Both the position numbers and the translations under genes were made by a program. This document shows positions 13,164-19,262 of a stretch of DNA of 19,262 nt, one piece after another. The notes under the pieces are model-generated. The model ran no database searches. It was not told where the DNA came from and was given only the letters and a program-made list of their open reading frames with translations. Positions within the stretch are counted from its first letter, which is position 1. Each line of letters starts with the position of its first letter. The stretch is from Prevotella sp. CAG:1092 (GTDB taxonomy: Bacteria > Bacteroidota > Bacteroidia > Bacteroidales > Bacteroidaceae), in assembly GCA_000436915.1 (NCBI GenBank), contig HF994054.1:1-19262 (forward strand). The letters are read 5' to 3'.

Positions 13164-16151
13164 TTATGCTTCTGCAACTTCTTCCTTAATCTTACGACCC
13201 ATTACGAGGTAAGCGATAGGAGAAGCGATGAAGATAGAACTCAAGGTACCGAATACTACACCCAATGTCATCGCAAATGCGAATGGCTGGATGCTCTTAC
13301 CACCAAGGAAGAGGATGCACAACAATACGATCAATGTAGAGAGAGATGTATTGATGGTACGTGCAAGAGTCTGGTTTATAGAGTCGTTGAATACCTTCTG
13401 GATATCCTGCTTAGGATGTAGACGGAGGTTCTCACGAATACGGTCGAATACAACCACCTTATCGTTGATAGAATAACCGATAACGGTAAGGATAGCTCCG
13501 ATGAATGTCTGGTCAACCTCGAGAGAGAATGGAAGAACACCCTGGAGGAGTGAGAACAAACCTATTACTACCAATGCATCCAATGCCAAAGCTACGGTAG
13601 AACCGATAGAGAAGGCTACGTTGCGGAAACGTACAAGGATGTAGAGGAAGATTGCAGCCAAAGCGATGATGACGCTTATGATAGCACCATTTGTGATATC
13701 CTTAGCTACAGAAGGACCTACCTTAGAACTGCTGATGATAGAACCACCCTGACGGATGTCTGGGTTCTTGAAGTCCTCAACACTCTTCTGAGAAACGAGG
13801 TTAGCCTTCTTCAAAGCATTGTAGAGGATGGTCTCTGCCTCGTCGTCAACAGCAGGATTGTTAGATTCAATCTTATAGTTGGTAGAGATACGGATAGTCT
13901 TGTTGTCAGTACCAAGTGAGAGAGCACCTGTTGTACAATCAGGGAAAGCCTCAGCAATGATGCCACGTACATCCTCAGGCTGTACGCTCTTCTCGAACTG
14001 TACTACATAGTTACGACCACCAGTGAAGTCGATGCTCTGTGCCAAACCACGTACGAAGAAGCTTACGATGAAGATTACTACAGCTGCGATAGCTATAGTG
14101 AATGTCTTCTTGTACATAGCCATGAACTTGTACTTAGTACCCTGCATCAAGTTGCGTGAGAATGGAGTTGTGAAAGTCTCCTTAAGCCACTTGTCTTTGC
14201 TGAGCTTCTTTTCCCATACAAGGCGTGTGAGGTAAACAGCACTGAAGAATGAGCAAACGATACCAATCATCCATGTGGTAGCGAAACCACGGATAGGACC
14301 TGTACCAAATGCATAGAGGATGATACCTGTAAGCAATGATGTGAAGTTAGAGTCGAAGATAGCAGAGAAAGCGTTGCTGTAACCAGCAGCTACGGCCTCC
14401 TTGATTCCCTTACCAGCCTTGAGCTCTTCCTTAGTACGCTCATAGATAAGCACGTTAGCGTCGACCGCAGTACCCAATGACAATACCATACCGGCAATAC
14501 CACTCATGGTAAGCGCAGCCTGGAACGAGGTAAGAATACCGAGGGTGAAGAAGAGGTTGACGAGAAGTGCGCAGTTTGCCAACATACCTGGTACGAAGCT
14601 ATACATGAGAACCATGTAAACCATCAATACGATGAAGGCAATAACGAATGAGATAACACCCTGCTGGATAGACTGAGCACCGAGGGTAGGACCTACAACC
14701 TCTTCCTGTACGATACGTGCAGGTGCTGGCATACGACCAGACTTCAAGGTGTTAGCCAAGTCCTTAGTATCTTCGATGGTGAAGCTTCCTGTGATAGAAG
14801 ACTGTCCACCAGTAATCTCACCATTTACACGAGGAGCTGAGTAAACAACACCATCGAGAACGATAGCGATAGCCTTGTCGATGTTAGCCTTTGTGAGGGC
14901 TGCCCAACGACGAGCACCATCAGTATTCATGGTCATGCTAACCTGTGGCTGACCTGTAACCTGATCAAACTGGTCCTTAGCGTCGGTGATAACATCACCC
15001 TCGAGAGGAGCACGACCTGTAGTTGTAGTAACCTTCAAAGCGTAGAGCTCGAAGATGTTCTTTACAGAAAGTCCATCAGCAGGCTTAGCACCCCAAAGAA
15101 GCTTAACGTCAGAAGGAAGAACCTGCTTAGCAAGCTTAGAGTAGATGAGCTTATTGATAGCAGCTGTATCGCGAACGCTTGCATAACCTACGAGGGCAAG
15201 TGAGTTGCCGTTAGTGGTCTGAAGCATAGCGAGCAAAGGATGCTGCTTCTTAGCTGCTGCGAGCTGAGCCTCTGGAGTAGCCTTTACATCAGCCTTCTTT
15301 GTATCTTTCTTAATATGGAACTTGCTCTTTGGAGCCTCCTTTACGGCAGCTGTAGTGTCAGCCTTAGCAGCTGCAGTAGTATCAGCCTTAGTCTCTTCCT
15401 CGCCACCATTAGCCAACTGGCTGTCGAGCTGAACGAGGTAAGGGATAATCTCCTGAGCATTGTATGTCTCCCAGAATTCGAGGTTTGCGCTACCCTGAAG
15501 GAGCTTACGCATACGCTCTGGCTCGCTGATACCAGGCATTTCAACCATGATACGGCCTTCCTGACCTTCGAGCTTCTGGATGTTTGGCTGTACAACACCG
15601 AACTTGTCGATACGAGTACGAACAACGTTGAATGAGTTGTCGATAGCAGCAGAAACCTCTGCACGAATAGCCTTCTCTACTTCAGCGTCTGAGCTCTGTG
15701 GGTTTACTTTGCCCTGAAGCTGCTGAGTAGCGAAGATTTCTGCCAACTTGTGACCAGGAGCATTCTTGTGGTAAGCGTCGATGAAAAGAGTGATGAAATC
15801 ATCCTGGCTCTTCTCCTCTTCGGCTCTTGCCTGCTCCATAGCTTTTGTGAAAGCCACGTCAGTCTTGTGGTCTGCCAATGTTTCTACTACGTCTGGAACG
15901 GAAATCTCAAGGATGACGTTCATACCGCCCTTGAGGTCAAGTCCAAGACCGATCTTAGTTTCCAAGCACTTCTGGTAAGAGTAGATACCCAAATACTTCA
16001 CAGAGTCCTTATAATCCTGCTGTGCGATAGGATCCTTAATCTTAGCAGCCTCGCTGTCATAGTAGTAAGTGGCAGCAGAGAAAGACAAATAGAAGATGCT
16101 TGCAAGCGTCAATAAGACGGCTGTTACAATTACAATTCCTTTGTTTTGCAT
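13164..16151 (-). CDS. secDF: Fused protein translocase subunit SecDF
   Basis: A 995-residue fusion of SecD and SecF, the usual form in Bacteroidota. It works with SecYEG in the inner membrane and uses the proton gradient to pull exported proteins into the periplasm. Seen in order: first membrane helix (5-27); SecD motif GLGLDLKGG (68-76); periplasmic P1 region with RIMVEMPGISEPERMRKLL; a low-complexity Ala/Lys/Thr/Asp insert at about 250-303; six-helix SecD core containing TAVDANVLIYERTKEE; then the SecF half with SIDFTGGRNYVVQF, a second periplasmic domain, and SecF core GYSINDKVVVFDRIREN. Length and motifs are complete. The start is ATG 16149-16151, with a promoter about 100 nt upstream. 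It appears monocistronic, with its own terminator. Confidence 0.97.
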   Translation of the reverse strand: MQNKGIVIVTAVLLTLASIFYLSFSAATYYYDSEAAKIKDPIAQQDYKDSVKYLGIYSYQKCLETKIGLGLDLKGGMNVILEISVPDVVETLADHKTDVAFTKAMEQARAEEEKSQDDFITLFIDAYHKNAPGHKLAEIFATQQLQGKVNPQSSDAEVEKAIRAEVSAAIDNSFNVVRTRIDKFGVVQPNIQKLEGQEGRIMVEMPGISEPERMRKLLQGSANLEFWETYNAQEIIPYLVQLDSQLANGGEEETKADTTAAAKADTTAAVKEAPKSKFHIKKDTKKADVKATPEAQLAAAKKQHPLLAMLQTTNGNSLALVGYASVRDTAAINKLIYSKLAKQVLPSDVKLLWGAKPADGLSVKNIFELYALKVTTTTGRAPLEGDVITDAKDQFDQVTGQPQVSMTMNTDGARRWAALTKANIDKAIAIVLDGVVYSAPRVNGEITGGQSSITGSFTIEDTKDLANTLKSGRMPAPARIVQEEVVGPTLGAQSIQQGVISFVIAFIVLMVYMVLMYSFVPGMLANCALLVNLFFTLGILTSFQAALTMSGIAGMVLSLGTAVDANVLIYERTKEELKAGKGIKEAVAAGYSNAFSAIFDSNFTSLLTGIILYAFGTGPIRGFATTWMIGIVCSFFSAVYLTRLVWEKKLSKDKWLKETFTTPFSRNLMQGTKYKFMAMYKKTFTIAIAAVVIFIVSFFVRGLAQSIDFTGGRNYVVQFEKSVQPEDVRGIIAEAFPDCTTGALSLGTDNKTIRISTNYKIESNNPAVDDEAETILYNALKKANLVSQKSVEDFKNPDIRQGGSIISSSKVGPSVAKDITNGAIISVIIALAAIFLYILVRFRNVAFSIGSTVALALDALVVIGLFSLLQGVLPFSLEVDQTFIGAILTVIGYSINDKVVVFDRIRENLRLHPKQDIQKVFNDSINQTLARTINTSLSTLIVLLCILFLGGKSIQPFAFAMTLGVVFGTLSSIFIASPIAYLVMGRKIKEEVAEA

Positions 16152-16252
16152 TTTGATTGTTGTTTATTTATTTATGATTTTTGTTTCTGTTTAAGCGTGT
16201 CTTGGTGTAGTTTGATACAGTATGCCTCTGTTAAAAAACACTATAAGACGTG

Positions 16253-16283
16253 CAAAGATAATATTTTTTTCACACTTTGGAAA
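16253..16283 (-). promoter_or_regulatory. Promoter of secDF
   Basis: On the minus strand TATCTTTG (16260-16253) matches TAnnTTTG exactly. A near-consensus -33 TTTC lies 19 nt upstream (16283-16280). The start codon is about 100 nt downstream, leaving a leader of about 95 nt. Confidence 0.55.
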
Positions 16284-16318
16284 ATTATTCCCTGTTTATT
16301 ATTCATTTTTTAAGCATT

Positions 16319-17398
16319 TCACCTCTTTTTTAGCCAGCAAACGATTGGATAATGGTCGCTTGTGGCAATTTTGTTGTCTACTATACATTTCAAAGGTTCT
16401 AAATCGGTGGAACAGAAAATGTTATCTATCCTCACATAGAAGCCGCCTTTGTGGTAGCTGATGCCTGGACCGTTTCCTGCAGTTACATAGCAGTCGGTGA
16501 GCTTGTTAGCAATAGTCTGATGGGTATAAGAGTTAGGGCCATCATTAAAGTCGCCACAACAAATCATTGTAGTACCGCGATGGTTGGCAATAAACTCTGC
16601 CACAGCTTCTGCCTGTGGTGCTCGCTTAAGGGTGGCTTCCTTGAGTTTAGTGTATAGTAGCTTGGATGTTGTCTCCACGCTATCTGTGGCATAATCACCC
16701 TTCACCATGTGTTTGAAATGAGCTTTATCGTCAGCATCAAGACCCGTGGTCTCAAAATGGGCATTAACAACAATAACCGTATCGCCATCGACATTGAGCC
16801 ATACCGCACCAGCAATATTACCTCTCGATTCAAATGGTATGCGTTCTTTCTTCAAAATAGGGTATTTGCTATAGAAAGCCAACACATCGCCACTATTTTC
16901 TTTCTTCAATGTGTCGCGATATTGATAAAGAGGTAAAATGGTGTCTTGTATTTCCTTATTGGCAAGTGAAGCTTCACCAGCCTCTTGCAAGCACACAATA
17001 TCGGCACCCTGTTCGGCAATATATGCAGGAATAGAATAATCATCGTCGCCGTGACCAAAAAAGCCAAAGCCCCAGACATTATACGACAATACTTTAAGAT
17101 TAGACTTTGCAGTATCGTCAGTAAGATTTATAGGACAATAGTTGCGAGTGGGAAGAAATCCGAATACAAAGCCAAGTAGCGGAATTACCACCCATCTAAT
17201 CTTTACGAAACACCAAAAGATAAGGAACAAAAGATTAAAAATTAGGAAGACAGGATATGCCAAGCCTGCATTAGCAAACAGGTGGAACGACTGAGGGTTC
17301 ACTCTGTCGCTATAACCTATTAATAGCATAATGATGACAGTAGCAACATTTGCTCCTGCCATCATCTGAAATATCATATTCTTGAGTTTACTAATCAT
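16319..17398 (-). CDS. Membrane-anchored endonuclease/exonuclease/phosphatase-family protein
   Basis: A 359-residue protein. Three hydrophobic helices (about 10-29, 42-66 and 67-84) are followed by an EEP-superfamily hydrolase domain (about 101-357). All key residues are visible: Asn107 in LSYNVWG, Glu139 in CLQEA, His214 in VNAHFE, Asp283 and Asn285 in CGDFND, Asp325 in RIDNIF, and Asp348-His349 in SDHYP. This is a metal-dependent phosphoesterase fold shared by nucleases, sphingomyelinases and inositol phosphatases. The membrane anchor and family precedent suggest the domain acts on the periplasmic side, perhaps on lipid or extracellular phosphodiesters, but the substrate is unknown. Its ATG overlaps the rhomboid stop as TAATG, so the two genes are translationally coupled. 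Confidence 0.9.
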   Translation of the reverse strand: MISKLKNMIFQMMAGANVATVIIMLLIGYSDRVNPQSFHLFANAGLAYPVFLIFNLLFLIFWCFVKIRWVVIPLLGFVFGFLPTRNYCPINLTDDTAKSNLKVLSYNVWGFGFFGHGDDDYSIPAYIAEQGADIVCLQEAGEASLANKEIQDTILPLYQYRDTLKKENSGDVLAFYSKYPILKKERIPFESRGNIAGAVWLNVDGDTVIVVNAHFETTGLDADDKAHFKHMVKGDYATDSVETTSKLLYTKLKEATLKRAPQAEAVAEFIANHRGTTMICCGDFNDGPNSYTHQTIANKLTDCYVTAGNGPGISYHKGGFYVRIDNIFCSTDLEPLKCIVDNKIATSDHYPIVCWLKKR

Positions 17399-18324
17399 TA
17401 TTTTCTTTTCTGCTCAAAAAGAGTGTTTTTCTCTTCTTTTGTTAGGCTCTCATAGCCGCTTTTTCTCACTTTGTCCAAGATGCGGTCTACCTCCTCTTGC
17501 TTAGCTCTTTGACGTGCATTATAGTCCCAGTCGCTATTGCCTGTATAATTAGAGCCACTATTATTTCCTGCCTTCTTTTGATTATGCGCCTCCCACTTTG
17601 TGCGCATATTGTCAAAGAAGCTTGAACCGTTATTGATATTATATCTACCGCCTCCATTCGATTGCTTTCTCCAATATCTGATGAGGAAGAAACCGAATAT
17701 CATACCTCCAAGGTGGGCAAGGTGGGCAACATGGTCGCCTGGTGTGGCAAGGGCAGAGAACAATTCAATACCAGCATATCCTATCACAAACCATTTTGCT
17801 TTGATAGGAATAGGCAATGGAAAAATGAATATACGCTCTTCAGGGAAAAGCATACCAAAAGCCAACAATATAGAATAAATGGCTCCAGAAGCTCCTACCG
17901 TGGTGAGTCCATTAAGTTGATGCGACAATTTAGACATCCATCCAAATGCCTCAAATACTCCCATTGGCTGCTGAGCGTTGAACTCTAAATATACAGAGAA
18001 GAATTGTGCTATCTCTTGCAGCATTCCAGCACCGACACCACAGAAAATGTAATAAAAAAGAAACTTCTTTGGTCCCCATACATTCTCAACCACACAACCA
18101 AACATCCACAATGCAAACATATTGAACAAGATGTGCTCAAAGTTGGCATGCATAAACATATATGTCACGAGTTGGTATACTTGAAAGTCGGAAGCCATAA
18201 AGAAATGCAGACCTAACAGATTGTTAAGGTCTACGCCCATAGCTCCTTTCAAAACATACATAGCAAGAAACGCTAATATGTTGATGATGAGAAGATTCTT
18301 TGTTATTGTTGGTATATTGCGCAT
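17398..18324 (-). CDS. Rhomboid family intramembrane serine protease
   Basis: A 308-residue protein. Residues 1-215 form a six-helix rhomboid core with HANFEHILFN (His59, His64, Asn68), the catalytic-Ser motif GASGAIY (Ser146) and the catalytic His in HLGGMIFG (His204). It should cut substrate proteins within or near the membrane. After the core comes a polar cytoplasmic tail (about 220-308) rich in Asn and Gly, then a basic/acidic helix (RAKQEEVDRILDKVRKSG, KEEKNTLFEQKRK) that resembles the C-terminal region of other Bacteroidota rhomboids. It is the first gene of a two-gene unit with the EEP protein downstream (1-nt overlap). The start at ATG 18322-18324 begins the first hydrophobic region. 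Confidence 0.93.
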   Translation of the reverse strand: MRNIPTITKNLLIINILAFLAMYVLKGAMGVDLNNLLGLHFFMASDFQVYQLVTYMFMHANFEHILFNMFALWMFGCVVENVWGPKKFLFYYIFCGVGAGMLQEIAQFFSVYLEFNAQQPMGVFEAFGWMSKLSHQLNGLTTVGASGAIYSILLAFGMLFPEERIFIFPLPIPIKAKWFVIGYAGIELFSALATPGDHVAHLAHLGGMIFGFFLIRYWRKQSNGGGRYNINNGSSFFDNMRTKWEAHNQKKAGNNSGSNYTGNSDWDYNARQRAKQEEVDRILDKVRKSGYESLTKEEKNTLFEQKRK

Positions 18325-18371
18325 AAACTTATAAATTCAATTGCTAAATGATGTTTTTTATTTTATGGCTG

Positions 18372-18379
18372 CAAAAGTA
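18372..18379 (-). promoter_or_regulatory. Putative -7 element of the rhomboid/EEP operon
   Basis: The minus strand reads TACTTTTG at 18379-18372, an exact TAnnTTTG match 48 nt before the rhomboid start. No good TTTG is seen 19-21 nt upstream of it, so the assignment is tentative. Confidence 0.4.
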
Positions 18380-18472
18380 CTAAAAAAACTCTGTTATTCA
18401 GCACATTTACAAGCCTTTTAAGGCAAAAATTCATTATTTATATCTAATTATATCATTTTTTTTAGAATTTTG

Positions 18473-18503
18473 TTTGATTTATGAAAAGAATAAACTATAT
18501 TTG
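18473..18503 (+). promoter_or_regulatory. Promoter of the HU gene
   Basis: TTTG at 18473-18476, a 19-nt spacer and TATATTTG at 18496-18503 make a full Bacteroidota consensus promoter, with an A/T-rich run just upstream (18453-18463). Predicted start is near 18510, giving a leader of about 47 nt. Confidence 0.85.
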
Positions 18504-18556
18504 TCAGCAGAATATAGAACAAACCAAATAATTATCAATTTTACATTTACAAAATT

Positions 18557-18826
18557 ATGAACAAGACTGAATTAATCGACAGCATCGCAGCTTCTGCAGG
18601 TATTAGCAAGGCTGATGCAAAAAAGGCTTTGGACGCAACAACTGAGGCTATCAAGAACGCACTCGTAGCAGGTGATAAGGTACAGCTCGTAGGTTTCGGT
18701 ACATTCGCTGTAACAGAGCGCCCTGCTCGTCAGGGTATCAACCCAAGAACAAAGGAGACTATCACTATCGAGGCAAAGAAGGTTGCTAAGTTCAAGGCTG
18801 GTGCAGAATTGGCTAACGCCCTCTAA
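18557..18826 (+). CDS. HU-family DNA-binding protein
   Basis: An 89-residue protein of standard HU/IHF length. The N-terminal helices (MNKTELIDSIAASAGISKADAKKALDA, split here as residues 1-27) form the dimer core. VGFGTFAV starts the beta saddle, and RQGINPRT is the DNA-contacting arm, with the Pro that kinks DNA. The end KKVAKFKAGAELANAL is the usual C-terminal helix. It binds DNA without strong sequence specificity and compacts the nucleoid. It has its own strong promoter and a perfect terminator and is a single-gene unit. Its codons are the highly expressed type (AAG, GGT, CGT), fitting an abundant protein. Bacteroidota carry several HU paralogues, so I give no symbol. Confidence 0.95.
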   Translation: MNKTELIDSIAASAGISKADAKKALDATTEAIKNALVAGDKVQLVGFGTFAVTERPARQGINPRTKETITIEAKKVAKFKAGAELANAL

Positions 18827-18853
18827 TAATTCCGCAATTTTTTTTACTTACAT

Positions 18854-18888
18854 AAAAAGGACATGCCGCAATGGCATGTCCTTTTTTT
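18854..18888. terminator. Bidirectional terminator between HU and the SDR gene
   Basis: A perfect 14-bp stem (18854-18867 with 18873-18886), loop GCAAT, with A5 at the left and T7 at the right. It serves HU on the + strand and the convergent dehydrogenase gene on the minus strand. Confidence 0.93.
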
Positions 18889-18911
18889 ATTGTGCTATAT
18901 TTAAGCGTTTA

Positions 18912-19262
18912 TTACTTTGGCTGCTTACCGATATATGCGAGGATACCACCATCAACATACAATATGTGACCATTGACAGCATCAGAAGCCTTAGAAGCCA
19001 AGAATACTGCAGGACCACCAAGTTCAGAAGGATCGAGCCAGCGACCAGCTGGAGTCTTAGCGCAGATGAAGCTATCGAATGGGTGACGGCTACCGTCTGG
19101 CTGACGCTCACGAAGAGGAGCTGTCTGAGGAGTAGCGATGTAGCCAGGGCCAATACCATTACACTGGATGTTGTACTCACCATACTCAGAGCAGATGTTG
19201 CGAGTAAGCATCTTCAAACCACCCTTAGCAGCTGCGTATGCAGAAACAGTCTCACGACCAAG
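18912..19262 (-). CDS. Gluconate 5-dehydrogenase-like SDR, C-terminal part (runs off the window)
   Basis: Only the last 116 codons are in the window; the reading frame is open to base 19262. The visible part begins LGRETVSAYAAAKGG, which contains the SDR catalytic Tyr-x-x-x-Lys. It continues with IQCNGIGPGYIATPQT, the loop after the cofactor site, and RWLDPSELGGPAVFLAS, and ends VNGHILYVDGGILAYIG, the standard C terminus of the family. The wording of these motifs matches the gluconate 5-dehydrogenase/2-deoxy-gluconate 3-dehydrogenase (IdnO/KduD) group, which interconverts keto-sugar acids and gluconate-type acids with NAD(P)H in uronate or hexonate breakdown. The Rossmann N-terminal half lies outside the window. 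IdnO and KduD cannot be told apart from this part. Confidence 0.88.
   Translation of the reverse strand, partial: LGRETVSAYAAAKGGLKMLTRNICSEYGEYNIQCNGIGPGYIATPQTAPLRERQPDGSRHPFDSFICAKTPAGRWLDPSELGGPAVFLASKASDAVNGHILYVDGGILAYIGKQPK

Noticed and set aside
15240..15635. Plus-strand 131-codon ORF
   Set aside because: It lies inside secDF on the opposite strand, opposite the low-complexity Ala/Lys region, and its Leu/Ser-rich product is what the reverse complement of such codons gives.

Overview
The window looks like chromosomal DNA of a Bacteroidota bacterium, most likely Prevotella/Segatella. Seen directly: AT-rich intergenic regions, Bacteroidota-type promoters (TTTG about 20 nt upstream of TAnnTTTG), a fused SecD-SecF protein, a DUF1573 lipoprotein, lipoproteins starting C-S-S, and a gluconate-5-dehydrogenase-type SDR. 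The genus is inferred from overall protein style, not from a marker gene.

Left part (1-12.9 kb), all on the + strand. First comes a small membrane protein with a ribosomal L7/L12 C-terminal-like domain, closed by a strong terminator. A good promoter at 588-619 then opens a nine-cistron run: a PAS-PAS histidine kinase split in this sequence by a 26-bp tandem duplication, a 7TM histidine kinase with a degenerate ATP site, an unrecognised lipoprotein, a membrane-anchored helical-repeat (HEAT-like) protein, a processive family-2 glycosyltransferase, a large TPR protein with a C-terminal outer-membrane barrel, a DUF4838-like lipoprotein, a DUF1573-like lipoprotein, and a stand-alone response regulator. 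The genes from 3742 to 12287 overlap or sit a few bases apart. The parts list (inner-membrane polymerase, TPR/barrel exporter, hydrolase-like lipoprotein, phosphorelay) resembles a synthase-dependent exopolysaccharide system of the Pga/Bcs/Pel kind, but with an accessory set I do not recognise from described systems. It is the main candidate here for an undescribed system, and the duplication could be an ON/OFF state of its regulator.

Middle (12.8-13.16 kb): no large gene. It holds a 16-bp perfect palindrome, two terminator hairpins, a 51-codon minus-strand ORF that looks like the tail of an outer-membrane barrel protein, and an AT-rich 26-bp-period repeat.

Right part (13.16-19.26 kb): housekeeping genes. 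On the minus strand are secDF, then a translationally coupled rhomboid protease and membrane-anchored endonuclease/exonuclease/phosphatase-family protein. On the + strand is an HU-type DNA-binding protein with a clear promoter and terminator. The 3' part of a gluconate 5-dehydrogenase-like SDR on the minus strand runs off the window.
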